NCBI RefSeq assembly: GCF_900114475.1
Contig: NZ_FOTE01000001.1
Location: 685,306-749,305, forward strand
Origin: Paenibacillus sp. 1_12
GTDB lineage: Bacteria > Bacillota > Bacilli > Paenibacillales > NBRC-103111
Direction of reading: 5' to 3'
Length of the DNA: 64,000 bases
Part shown: positions 54,517 to 63,803 of the stretch, piece by piece
How the letters are laid out: each line of letters starts with the position of its first letter
Position numbering within the stretch: the stretch's first letter is position 1
The notes under the pieces: model-generated
The model's database searches: none
The model's input: only the letters and a program-made list of their open reading frames with translations
What the model was told of the DNA's origin: nothing
Made by a program: the position numbers and the translations under genes

Positions 54517-54737
54517 CGTATCCGGTCCTTCCTTTCCATTCAAATGAAAATAGTGAAGTGTGCTGTAACCCCTTATCCAATGACATATATGAATGACCAG
54601 CTGAATTTAGGTATGGATTTAGGAAATTTACAAAAGAGCTACTAGACAATATTCCCTTTCTGTAGGTAGTGTAGACCTGATTACAGTGTAAAACCTGGGC
54701 AAAGTTGATTGCTTTATTGGATTGATCTTTTGCCTAT

Positions 54738-54766
54738 GAAAAAAGCGCCCGATTAAAGGCGCTTCT
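54738..54766 (-). terminator. terminator after the SLH fragment
   Basis: AAGCGCC (54743-54749) pairs with GGCGCTT (54758-54764); on the minus strand TTTTTT follows. It is the only clear feature besides possible cfa promoter sequence in 54517-54797. Confidence 0.8.
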
Positions 54767-54797
54767 TGTTTGAAAACTATGTTGTTTTACGCCGATT

Positions 54798-55976
54798 TCA
54801 GTTCATAAATTGTAAATATTGAAGCGTCCGTTTTAACATGGCTGCCGATTGAGCACGGGTTGCATGATCCTGAGGAGCAAATACATGACTCGAAACTCCT
54901 CGGACAATTCCAGTTTGTACCAATCGTGCCACCGCTTCCTGCGACCATTCCGAGATTTCGTTATGATCCGTGAATTTACTTAGAACCGACGTGTCTGTAT
55001 TTTCGATTTTCCCGACAAAGCTTAATGCTCTAGCGATCATGGTAACCATTTGTTCCCGGGTAATCAAGTCATTAGGTTTAAAATTACCAAACTCATCGCC
55101 GTTAATTAATTCAGCCTCTTGGGCCGCTCCTATTGAACCCGAGTACCACTCTGTCAAACCCACATCTTTATAGCCTTTTTTAACATTTTCGGTAAGAGCT
55201 AGTGAGCGAACAAGAAGTGCGGCAAACTCAGCACGAGTAATTGATTTATCCGGAGCAAAGTTTTTATCATCGATGCCCTTTACGATCAGTTTGCTTGCTA
55301 ACAGCTCGACATCCTCTTTCGCCCAATGTGTAGATACATCACTGAAAATCTTCTGGTGATTAAGTACCGTATAGATACTGTTCCCTTTTCTCAACATTGT
55401 TGCTTCAGATCCGTTAAATAAAGTAGGTACCGGCATATACGTTTTACTCACTGGATTAAACCAAACGCCTACTGCGGCATTTGATTTTACCTCATGAGAA
55501 AGATGAAGGGTCCGAGCCACATAATGACTGTAAGAGTTCACATCTTGTGCTCTATTATCTTTTGTGACAACTCCGACTGTAAACTCAACCGGATTGGCAA
55601 GAATCTGCGCTCCGATTTGGGAGGCTGCTGCCGTAAGCTCAGCCGCTTTATTACCTTGTACTTTTTCAATTCCGATAATAATCTTAAGTTCTTTTACATC
55701 AACACTCAGCTGTTTTGCTATGGAATTAACATCTACATCCGCTATCGGAAGTTGATAATCTCCTGCTCCCGTTTTGATCTGCAGAACAGCTGATGGATTG
55801 TTATTGGTTAACAGATTTAGCACATCAGGACTTAATTCAACCTTCACAACTTCCCCGCTATTCCTTACTTCAATCGTATACACTTTACTATTAGATGAAT
55901 CATTCTTAACAATGGCTGCCAATTTGGCAGCATCCATTTCAACCGTCACAATTCCATTGGAGATCGATTCCTTCAC
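54798..55976 (-). pseudogene. 5'-truncated S-layer-homology (SLH) protein fragment
   Basis: About 392 residues that encode the C-terminal part of a large surface protein: a beta-rich domain (VTVEMDAAKLAAIVKN, VKVELSPDVLNLL, a type seen in Paenibacillus SLH proteins), then three SLH domains (FSDVSTHWAKEDVELLASK, YKDVGLTEWYSGSIGAAQE, FTDHNEISEWSQEAVARLV). No signal peptide or ribosome binding site exists at the start. The frame opens only 7 codons before the GTG at 55976, behind a stop, and a terminator stands upstream. SLH proteins must be exported, so this is probably the remnant of a once longer gene. Confidence 0.75.
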
Positions 55977-56028
55977 GGCATCGGAGATTAGAATACTTCA
56001 AATCATTGCATTGTGACCTGCTTTAACA

Positions 56029-56058
56029 ACAAAAACGGCCATCCTCGGGATGACCGTC
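56029..56058 (-). terminator. terminator of the sulfatase gene
   Basis: ACGGCCATCC (56035-56044) pairs with GGATGACCGT (56048-56057) with one mismatch; on the minus strand TTTTTGTTG follows. Confidence 0.75.
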
Positions 56059-56078
56059 TTCGATCTTTTTTAAAATGT

Positions 56079-57590
56079 TCACTCTAACTTATAAGCAACA
56101 GCAGAAGTTTCGTCCATCACAATACCAAGACGTTCAAATTGCTCCGCTGGAGCATTGTGCTCACGCATCAACTGTGACATAAGACGAAGCATTTGCGCTT
56201 CAATCTGAGGATCTTCCAGATTGGATTCCTGCTTCGGATCCTGATGAAGATCGAATAATAGGTTGCCGTATTGATAGGGATTCAGATAGGTTTTACCTTT
56301 AATCTTCATAACCTGCGCTCCCTTGGTGAAGGAGAAGGGACCCGCCAGCTCCATCCCTGCAAATTCCCGGGGATCGAACATTTTGTGCATATGCGATGGC
56401 ATCAGCGTATATTCGTACAACGGCTCATTGTTTTCATGCTTCGGAGCCCTCATATACACATAGCGACCATCCGTGCAATTGACATGGCCGCCATGAGTCC
56501 CAAACAGCACGGCCTCGCGGGGATTGCCTCCGTCTGGATCGGTGAGCGTCTTCAATGGCTTACCTTGCATATCCGGCGGAATGTTCACTTCAAAAAATTC
56601 AAGCAGTGTCGGACCCATATCAATCATTTGTACCAAAGTCTCGGACCGACCGCCGCAGATTTGATTTCTTGGGTCCCAAACAAACAGCGGAATGTTTGCA
56701 ATTTGGTTATAAAACGGCTGAATGTTTTTGCCCCACCAGTGATGCTCACCAAGCAGGAACCCATGGTCTGTATTCACAATCAGCAGGGTATCCTTCCATA
56801 GATCATAACGATCAAAAGTATCCATAATGCGTCCAAGATAGGCATCACACATGCTAACAAGCGCAGCATACTCATAGATGACATGCTGTACCTCTTCAGG
56901 CTGCTGCTTCACGATCCCATAATCAGGCCAATCAAAATGCTTACCTTCGTATGAGTGTGGGTACAGATCCTTATATTTGCGTTGAGTGAAAAAGGGCTCA
57001 TGCGGATCAAACGCCTCGATTTGCAAAAACCAGCGGTCCTGATCGTGATTTCGTTTCATAAATTCGATGCCACGGCCAACCGTGACAGCCAAAGGCTGCT
57101 TCTCCTCCGTATCCAGATGTTCGCGGTTTACCCAGTCCTGCCTCCATAAATCACCTAGCTTTGGGCCGCTTAATGTTTCTGGAATGATCGGTTCCTGAAC
57201 GCTTCCCTTCCAAGGATCACCCTCCTGACCTCTAGCAAACTCCCATGAGTTGTAGCGGGTGTGATAGGTGGCTCCGCCGTCCTCAAAGTAATGATTGTGG
57301 TCGGTAGTCAAATGCGTGTAAACTCCGTTGGCTCTGAGTACATCAACCATCGAATCATCGAATGGCTCCAGCGGTCCCCAGCTTCTATGCAGGAAATTAT
57401 ATCTGCCCGTATGCAAATCCCTACGCGCCGGCATACAAGGTAGACTTCCCGCGTAGCAGTTGTCGAAGGTGACAGATCGATCAGCCAGTCGTTGAAAATT
57501 CGGTGCATGTACCCAGTTGCAGCCGTACGGGGGGAGCATATGTTTATTCAAGGAATCGAACATAACCATAACAGCCTTCACGTTGCTCAC
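56079..57590 (-). CDS. sulfatase (alkaline-phosphatase superfamily)
   Basis: A 503-residue cytoplasmic-looking enzyme, no signal peptide. The formylglycine motif C-x-P-x-R is present as CMPARRDLHTGR, where the Cys must be oxidised to formylglycine by a maturase not encoded here. The metal-binding Asp-Asn pair is NTDHGFLLGEHHWWGK near residue 270; the N-terminal VMFDSLN gives the first Asp. It hydrolyses a sulfate (or related) ester, probably on a sugar imported by the neighbouring transporter. The start is ATG 57590, with GGAGAG upstream. It follows the AraC regulator gene by 19 bases. Confidence 0.9.
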   Translation of the reverse strand: MSNVKAVMVMFDSLNKHMLPPYGCNWVHAPNFQRLADRSVTFDNCYAGSLPCMPARRDLHTGRYNFLHRSWGPLEPFDDSMVDVLRANGVYTHLTTDHNHYFEDGGATYHTRYNSWEFARGQEGDPWKGSVQEPIIPETLSGPKLGDLWRQDWVNREHLDTEEKQPLAVTVGRGIEFMKRNHDQDRWFLQIEAFDPHEPFFTQRKYKDLYPHSYEGKHFDWPDYGIVKQQPEEVQHVIYEYAALVSMCDAYLGRIMDTFDRYDLWKDTLLIVNTDHGFLLGEHHWWGKNIQPFYNQIANIPLFVWDPRNQICGGRSETLVQMIDMGPTLLEFFEVNIPPDMQGKPLKTLTDPDGGNPREAVLFGTHGGHVNCTDGRYVYMRAPKHENNEPLYEYTLMPSHMHKMFDPREFAGMELAGPFSFTKGAQVMKIKGKTYLNPYQYGNLLFDLHQDPKQESNLEDPQIEAQMLRLMSQLMREHNAPAEQFERLGIVMDETSAVAYKLE

Positions 57591-57609
57591 TCTCCTTCAA
57601 TGATATGTT

Positions 57610-59976
57610 CTATTCATCCTGCTGCGACGGCGTCCCGAACTTGGATTCGCGGTATTGACTCGGTGTAATACCCTCATTTTTTTTGAAAATACGGTTAAAA
57701 TAGGTCGGCTGATAGCCGACCATTTCGGCGATATCGTTAATTTTGTAATCCGTTTCCGAGAGCAGCTCCTTCGATTTGCGAATCCGCACATCGGTTAAGT
57801 AAATAATAAAATTGATGCCGGTCGTTTTCTTAAATGCTTTGCTTAGTGTAAGCGGCGTTAAATTATGCTCCTCAGCAAACAGGTCCAGCGATAAATCGGT
57901 CTCGTATTTGCTATGGATCGTCTCGATAATACGCTCGATCGCCTGCTTTAAACGAACATCCTGCCTTTCGGAGTCCTGCCTGATTTTATCAAAATAAGGT
58001 TGAATAACTCGTTTTTGAAGCAGGTTTGTGATGTCTGCAGGCTCAGTTAAATTCGCCAGCTCCTCCTGAATACTGAAGGGCGACGTTTCAAACGGATTAT
58101 ACCCCGCTTTAAGAAAACTGAACTGAAGGTTCCCATACAGCTGAAGCATCCCTTGTTGAAATAAGTACTCTTTTGTCGTGTTTGCTTTCAGCTCGCTGCC
58201 AAATTTACTCAAAGCGATTCTCGATTCTTCCTCATTCACATTGCGAATGGCCTGAAGGATTTCCGATTCTACTGCAAACGGATAATGAATGGAATCGGTC
58301 CCTTGCGATAAGTAATCGTCAGCATGAATCACCTGCCTCGATTCATTCATATCGCGATACCGGACGATTCGGCCAACCTCATCCCATGCTTGAGGAATGT
58401 CAACTACAGATGGAACCCATTTGCTGATGCATACGGTAACATTCATTTGGACAAAGCGGTTCAGCATCATGGACAGCTCTTCAGCAATTCGATAAAGCTC
58501 ATCATTTCGTTCATCTGCCTCATAATAAAGCGGGCAGCCTATAAGAACACTAATCGAACGATCGTGAAAATTAATGATTTCCCCGTCCAAAAAGCTTTCC
58601 TTCATAATCTCTTCCGTAATGTTCACGGATGCAAAGGAGATCAGCTCCTGATCACCCTTATGAAACCTGCCTTTCGCTCGGGAAGCCCCGTGAAGCTGAA
58701 TACTCAGTACGACAAAACCAATCGCGTCGGTGTCCCAGCCAAACAGCTGCATTCTTTCTTCCAATTCAGATTTATCCGATGAGCGAAAATGCCCTTGGAG
58801 CAATTGAAGCAGGAACCCTTCTTTCATCGTGGGCAGCTGCTGCTGCAGCCTCTGCTCCAACGTTCGGCTTTCGAGGTTCAAGCGTCTCCATTGCTCTCCG
58901 ATAAATTCGATTTCATCCGCCGACTCTTTGCCCGTATTGTTGTTAGTTTTGAACATTTTCATCAGCTCAAGAATCGGCTGGTACAGCTTGCGAGAGACGA
59001 CAATCGCCGTTATGATCCCAAACAGCAGCCCCGCAAGACCTACCATATAGACGAAATTAGAAGCGGCAATGACAGGTGAATTTAACTTATCCAAAGCATC
59101 CATCGAGACATAGGTCCAACTCTTGCCCAGCCGTTTAAATGAGGTATACGAAACCGAATAGGTGGACCCACCATAATCATAAACAAATGAGCCCTTCGTC
59201 TGCTCATGCCGTTTGATCATATGTGCAAGCTCCTGCTGCTGCTGAATCGAATCCGGCGTTTCGTTGGAGCTTCCTACAGTATCCCCGGCTTCGTTGAACA
59301 AAAAGGTCGCACCATTCTCAGCTAAAGTCACTCCACTTAACAGCTGCGCAACCTGCTTCTGCTTTAAGTAAATTAAAAGCACACCAAACGGCTCTGCGCT
59401 TTCATCTGATAGTAAATAAGCAAGCGTCAGCCGTCCTTTGCCGGATAAGGTATTCGGTGCCAGATAAGAGGGTATCCAAAAGGTTGAATGCTGATTATTA
59501 AGCAGCTCATGAAATCTTGGACGTTCCTGCTCACGCAATTGCATCGTCCCGTTGCTATCCGAGAATACTAGGCCGGGACGATCCAGAACGATATTAACCT
59601 GCTCGATTAACGGGTTGGATTCCTTCAATAGCAATAGATTCGTATACACATTTCGGATAAATTCATAATCATAGCTCGTTTCCTGGCTTTTTAATTTAGT
59701 GCCAAATTCAGGATTGAACGCCCACTGGGTCGCTGTTTTCTCCAGATATGAGAAATAATCGTCCACACGCTGGGCTGATTGATTCACCTGATGATTACGG
59801 GCAACCAGTACACTGTCCTCCAACTGCCGGGTGCCAATCCATTTAACACCGCTGCCTACAACAAGTGTCGGCAAGCAAATCGCTATTAAAATGATCATGA
59901 GACTTTTGCGGTAAAACCGTTTTTGTACCATGGAATAATTACCGATAGCACGAAATGAGGCTGCCCAGTTATTCAA
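57610..59976 (-). CDS. membrane-anchored AraC-family regulator
   Basis: A 788-residue one-component regulator: first span ~25-50 (MIILIAICLPTLVVGSGV), an extracellular domain of ~240 residues, a second span ~305-330 (FVYMVGLAGLLFGIITAIVV), a middle region, and a C-terminal pair of AraC helix-turn-helix motifs (LSLDLFAEEHNLTPLTLSKAFKK, INDIAEMVGYQPTYFNRIFKK). It likely activates the transporter at 60104-63508 when the sugar binds outside. The start TTG 59976 (GGGAG 12 bases upstream) or ATG 59931 are both possible. It follows the binding-protein gene by 127 bases and is close to the sulfatase gene. Confidence 0.9.
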   Translation of the reverse strand: MNNWAASFRAIGNYSMVQKRFYRKSLMIILIAICLPTLVVGSGVKWIGTRQLEDSVLVARNHQVNQSAQRVDDYFSYLEKTATQWAFNPEFGTKLKSQETSYDYEFIRNVYTNLLLLKESNPLIEQVNIVLDRPGLVFSDSNGTMQLREQERPRFHELLNNQHSTFWIPSYLAPNTLSGKGRLTLAYLLSDESAEPFGVLLIYLKQKQVAQLLSGVTLAENGATFLFNEAGDTVGSSNETPDSIQQQQELAHMIKRHEQTKGSFVYDYGGSTYSVSYTSFKRLGKSWTYVSMDALDKLNSPVIAASNFVYMVGLAGLLFGIITAIVVSRKLYQPILELMKMFKTNNNTGKESADEIEFIGEQWRRLNLESRTLEQRLQQQLPTMKEGFLLQLLQGHFRSSDKSELEERMQLFGWDTDAIGFVVLSIQLHGASRAKGRFHKGDQELISFASVNITEEIMKESFLDGEIINFHDRSISVLIGCPLYYEADERNDELYRIAEELSMMLNRFVQMNVTVCISKWVPSVVDIPQAWDEVGRIVRYRDMNESRQVIHADDYLSQGTDSIHYPFAVESEILQAIRNVNEEESRIALSKFGSELKANTTKEYLFQQGMLQLYGNLQFSFLKAGYNPFETSPFSIQEELANLTEPADITNLLQKRVIQPYFDKIRQDSERQDVRLKQAIERIIETIHSKYETDLSLDLFAEEHNLTPLTLSKAFKKTTGINFIIYLTDVRIRKSKELLSETDYKINDIAEMVGYQPTYFNRIFKKNEGITPSQYRESKFGTPSQQDE

Positions 59977-60103
59977 CGCAGTTCTGTACTCCCTTTCTAT
60001 GATTGTATGGTCGCATACTAGTCATCTGCCATTTTATCATCCATAAGGAAAAGTCACCATGCTCGCGAACAAACATTCAGCCTCACTTCGCACATCCCAG
60101 CAT

Positions 60104-61621
60104 TTATTTCCCTTGTCTTTTCTTGTAATCGTCATTAAATTCAGCTGCGATTTTTTGATACTGGGCATCAGCTTTCAAGCCTGCCGTGTACGAATCCCAT
60201 GCTTCAATGGGCTCGCGTCCAAAAATGATTTTCACCTTTAAATCCTGCGTTCTTTTGTCATAGTCGATTCCGACTTTATTGTACGTATCAGAGTTTAATC
60301 CGATGGCCGGGTCCCCGGTAGCAATCTTGGCTTCTTCATCGATGATGGACATATTCCGTTTCAGGAAATCGGCTGGAATACCGGTTTGGTAAGCAAATGA
60401 ATATTTATCAAGGCTTTGGAATATCGGAAAAATAACGCCGGTATAAGCTTTAGCCTTCTCCGTGAACAAATACATGCCATCCTGTTCATTGTAATGCTCG
60501 CCTTTAAACCCGTAGTTGGCCATGTCGCTTCCTTCCTTAGTGGCGCCATAATCCATGAAAGCAAGAATCTGCTTCATCTTCGCTTCTGGTACCGATTTGG
60601 GAATCACCCAGAAGCCAAAAGCGCCGCTACCCTTGGGTGCGAACTTGCCTTGAGGACCTTCCAGAGAAGAAAGCTGTAATAAATCGGCCTTCGGATTTGC
60701 CGCACGCATCTGTCCAGTCAACAGCCAGGTCGGTTTGAGCGCATCCGTGAAGATCCCTGCTTTATTGGTCGTGATGCTTTCTCTGACCTGGGAATTCTTT
60801 AAGGTCGGGAAGTCGGCTGCCAACAATCCTTCTTTATAGGCCTTGGTTAACCAAATTAACGCATCTCGGGTTCCCTTCTCGAAGGTCATGTCGATGAGCT
60901 TGCCATCCTTGTCCTTCCATTTGCCGTAATTTCCGTTCAATACGTTCTCTACCCACGAAAGGCTGCCCATATTGTTAGCGTTAACGGTTGCCGTTAAGCC
61001 GACCGTGTCTTTCTTGCCGTTGCCGTCAGGATCTTTCTCGGTAAAGGCCTGCATGACCGCATACATTTCATCCAGATTTTTAGGTGGCTGCATGCCCAAC
61101 TGATCAAGCCAATCCTTCCGCAAAATCGGCATACCTTCCGTGCCATAGAGCGGGCGAGTAAATGGAATTCCATAGTTTTTGCCGTTTATGCTCGTATTTT
61201 TCCAGCTTTCCGCGGGAAAAGCGCTTAAATTTTTATAATCTTTAAGCAGCGGCGTCAAATCCCAAAAAGCTCCTTGATCGGCCATCTTCCTGATTTGAGC
61301 CTGAAACGGTTCGCGAATAAGCATTAGCTCCGGGATATCGCCGGAGGCCAGCGTGACATTCGTCTTGTCTCCATAATTGTTCGGAGATACCCAGGTAATG
61401 TTCAGCTTCGTATTCGTTTTTTTCTCTATTTCCTTACGAATCGGATCCTGATCACTCGGAGGCTCCGGACTGTAGAAATCCGACATAATGTTAATTTCTA
61501 CCAGTTTATTGTCTTCTTTTGCAGTTGTACTGACCTCATTGCCGCTCTTGCTGCACGCAGCGAGCACCCCCGACATCCCAACCAAACATGATAATACAAT
61601 TGCACTGCTTTTCTTCATCAT
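60104..61621 (-). CDS. lipoprotein extracellular solute-binding protein (LplA/YtcQ type)
   Basis: A 505-residue lipoprotein with lipobox VLAACSKSG. The sequence follows the LplA/YtcQ layout: NTKLNITWVSPNNYGDKTNV, LKDYKNLSAFPAESWKNTSINGKNYGIPF, and DPDGNGKKDTVGLT. It binds an oligosaccharide, possibly sulfated in view of the sulfatase downstream. The start is ATG 61621 (or 61618) after AAAAGGGGGAA. It is third in the LplB-LplC-binding protein operon, 38 bases after LplC. Confidence 0.93.
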   Translation of the reverse strand: MMKKSSAIVLSCLVGMSGVLAACSKSGNEVSTTAKEDNKLVEINIMSDFYSPEPPSDQDPIRKEIEKKTNTKLNITWVSPNNYGDKTNVTLASGDIPELMLIREPFQAQIRKMADQGAFWDLTPLLKDYKNLSAFPAESWKNTSINGKNYGIPFTRPLYGTEGMPILRKDWLDQLGMQPPKNLDEMYAVMQAFTEKDPDGNGKKDTVGLTATVNANNMGSLSWVENVLNGNYGKWKDKDGKLIDMTFEKGTRDALIWLTKAYKEGLLAADFPTLKNSQVRESITTNKAGIFTDALKPTWLLTGQMRAANPKADLLQLSSLEGPQGKFAPKGSGAFGFWVIPKSVPEAKMKQILAFMDYGATKEGSDMANYGFKGEHYNEQDGMYLFTEKAKAYTGVIFPIFQSLDKYSFAYQTGIPADFLKRNMSIIDEEAKIATGDPAIGLNSDTYNKVGIDYDKRTQDLKVKIIFGREPIEAWDSYTAGLKADAQYQKIAAEFNDDYKKRQGK

Positions 61622-61659
61622 TGAACAATTCCCCCTTTTTAGTATTAATTTATATGCTT

Positions 61660-62532
61660 TCATTCCTTGATGGAGCCGATCATGGCCCCTTTGGCAAAAT
61701 GCTTTTGCAGGAATGGATATACCAGCAAAATTGGTACGGTGGCAACTACAACAGCAGCCATCTTGATCGTCTCCGAAGGAAGCTGCAAATCATTTCCCAG
61801 TGCCATGGAACCACCCATCGATGTCGAAGAATCGACGATCATATTGCGCAGCAGCATTTGCAGCGGCCATTTATGATGATCATTAATATACAGCATCGCA
61901 TTAAAAAACGTATTCCAATAGCCAACTGCAAAGAAGAGGCCGAACGCTACCATGGAAGGAACCGAAAGCGGAAGAATGATTCGAACCCATACCCCGATTT
62001 CATTACACCCATCTATGGTTGCCGCTTCCTGCAGCGCATCCGGGATTCCGTCATAAAACCCTTTCATCAATAAAATATACCAGCCGCTAGACATGACGGG
62101 TATAATTAACGCCCACAAGCTGTTCATCAATCCCAACTGCTTGATCAGCAAATAATCCGGAATAATTCCTGCCTGGAACAAGGTTGTCAGCAGAACCAGC
62201 AGCATCAAAATCTTGCGGCCCTTTAATCTTTTGCGCGATAAGGTGTAGGCAAAGCTGGACGTAATTAATAAAGAGACCACAGTGCCTGCCAGAGCCAGAA
62301 AGCCGCTGACGCCAATCGCATTCACGAACGCTTGTGTTGAAAAAATATATTGATACGACAACAAGCTCCATGATTCAGGAAAAAGCACAAAACCCTTGCT
62401 GATATATTCCTCCGGCTTCGTGAACGATACCGTAAACACATAATAGAGCGGGAATAAGGTGACCAAGCCGACAATCGATAACAGCATCACATTGGATGTA
62501 ATAAATGAACGCTCACCCATAGACAACCTCAT
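61660..62532 (-). CDS. carbohydrate ABC transporter permease (LplC/YtcP type)
   Basis: A 290-residue permease with six predicted spans, EAA loop DALQEAATIDGCNEIGVWVRIILPLSVP, and the end FLQKHFAKGAMIGSIKE. The start is ATG 62532 behind AAGGAG, 1 base after the LplB stop. Clearly paralogous to the permease at 28319, but each belongs to its own locus. Confidence 0.93.
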   Translation of the reverse strand: MRLSMGERSFITSNVMLLSIVGLVTLFPLYYVFTVSFTKPEEYISKGFVLFPESWSLLSYQYIFSTQAFVNAIGVSGFLALAGTVVSLLITSSFAYTLSRKRLKGRKILMLLVLLTTLFQAGIIPDYLLIKQLGLMNSLWALIIPVMSSGWYILLMKGFYDGIPDALQEAATIDGCNEIGVWVRIILPLSVPSMVAFGLFFAVGYWNTFFNAMLYINDHHKWPLQMLLRNMIVDSSTSMGGSMALGNDLQLPSETIKMAAVVVATVPILLVYPFLQKHFAKGAMIGSIKE

Positions 62533-62533
62533 A

Positions 62534-63508
62534 TTAATAGACTCCTTCCTCGCCCAGCTTCTTAGCCAATTTGTTGGCAATGACGACCAGGATCAAGCCA
62601 ATCACAGATTTAAATATACCAATCGCGGTGCTGTAGCTGAATTCGCCCTGCTGGATCCCCACGCGGAACACGTAGGTATCAAATACATCCGCCACATCGG
62701 AAACCGCTCCATTTGCCATCAGCAGCACCTGCTCAAAGCCTACATCCATCATATGTCCGATCCGTAAAATAAGGAGAATCACGATCACGTTGCGAATCGA
62801 GGGGAGCGTAATATGCCAGATTTGACGAAAGCGGCCCGCACCGTCCATCTTAGCTGCTTCATACAGCTGTGGGTCGATGCCCGCAATGGCTGCAAGGAAC
62901 AGGATCGTCCCCCAACCCGCATCCTTCCATATCGTTTGCAAGGTAAGGATTGGCCAGAATAAAGTCGGACTTGTTAAAAAATCAATTTTGTGCAGCCCTG
63001 CAGCAATCAGCATTTTGTTAACGACACCTTCGGACTGGGAAAGCAGCAGGAATGTAATTCCCGCAATAATTACCCACGATAAAAAGTGAGGCATATAAAT
63101 AATGGTCTGAATCGTTTTTTTGAATACCTCGTTTTTCAATTCCGTCAGTAAAATGGAGAGCAGGATCGGAAGCGGAAAATAGAAAAAAAGATTCATTAAA
63201 CTGATAGCGATCGTATTGCGAAAAAGATGGAAAAAATCAGGATTGGCAAAAAAACGATTAAAGTTGTCCAAGCCTACCCATGGACTTTTGAAAAATCCCT
63301 GATACGGTGAATAATCCTGAAAGGCGATGCTGATTCCCCACAAAGGTACGTATTTAAATAGTAGGAAAAACAAAATTCCCGGGACTGCCAATAAATATAA
63401 ATATTTATCGCGTTTCCATACATACAGCCAGACGCTCTTTTTTTTATGTCTGCTGTCCAAGCCCCTCCCTCTTATCAAAGCGGGTTCTTCAGTTTTGTTA
63501 ACTGCCAT
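62534..63508 (-). CDS. sugar ABC transporter permease (LplB type)
   Basis: A 324-residue permease: a basic N-terminal tail, first span YLYLLAVPGILFFLLF, EAA loop DPQLYEAAKMDGAGRFRQIWHITLP, and end LGEEGVY. It starts at ATG 63508 behind AAGGAGG. It is the first gene of locus 3 (LplB, LplC, binding protein, then AraC, sulfatase). A SigA-type promoter and direct repeats lie immediately upstream. Confidence 0.93.
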   Translation of the reverse strand: MAVNKTEEPALIRGRGLDSRHKKKSVWLYVWKRDKYLYLLAVPGILFFLLFKYVPLWGISIAFQDYSPYQGFFKSPWVGLDNFNRFFANPDFFHLFRNTIAISLMNLFFYFPLPILLSILLTELKNEVFKKTIQTIIYMPHFLSWVIIAGITFLLLSQSEGVVNKMLIAAGLHKIDFLTSPTLFWPILTLQTIWKDAGWGTILFLAAIAGIDPQLYEAAKMDGAGRFRQIWHITLPSIRNVIVILLILRIGHMMDVGFEQVLLMANGAVSDVADVFDTYVFRVGIQQGEFSYSTAIGIFKSVIGLILVVIANKLAKKLGEEGVY

Positions 63509-63537
63509 GCTGTGCCTCCTTATTGCTCGATAGCGCA

Positions 63538-63631
63538 ATCATAGACGGTGTTGACCATTGCCGACAATAACACATTTCTCCCCTGCTGCTGGGCGCCTGT
63601 TGCACTTTTTATCCGATTGCACTTTTTATCC
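63538..63631 (-). promoter_or_regulatory. SigA-type promoter with upstream direct repeats (probable AraC-regulator site)
   Basis: On the minus strand TTGTCG (63562-63567), an 18-base spacer and TATGAT (63538-63543) stand 30 bases before the LplB start. Upstream lie two exact direct repeats of GGATAAAAAGTGCAA (63600-63614 and 63617-63631), a 17-bp period. Direct repeats just upstream of -35 are typical of AraC-type activators; the AraC regulator of this locus is the probable ligand-dependent binder. Confidence 0.65.
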
Positions 63632-63727
63632 TTGATGGCAAACAATAATAGGTACAAGCAGTAAATTCAATAGTATTAGTCAACTTTGCCTCAAAGAAGT
63701 CTTTAACTATTCGTAAGCCATGCAACG

Positions 63728-63770
63728 CAAAAAAAGAGCCCGCTACCCTATTCGAGTAGCAAAGCTCTTA
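63728..63770 (-). terminator. terminator of the partial gene at the right edge
   Basis: AAGAGC (63734-63739) pairs with GCTCTT (63764-63769) and GCTAC with GTAGC inside; on the minus strand TTTTTTTGCG follows. It lies 34 bases after the stop at 63804. Confidence 0.75.
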
Positions 63771-63803
63771 ATCGATTTTAGTAAATTTAGCAAGGTACGA
63801 GAT

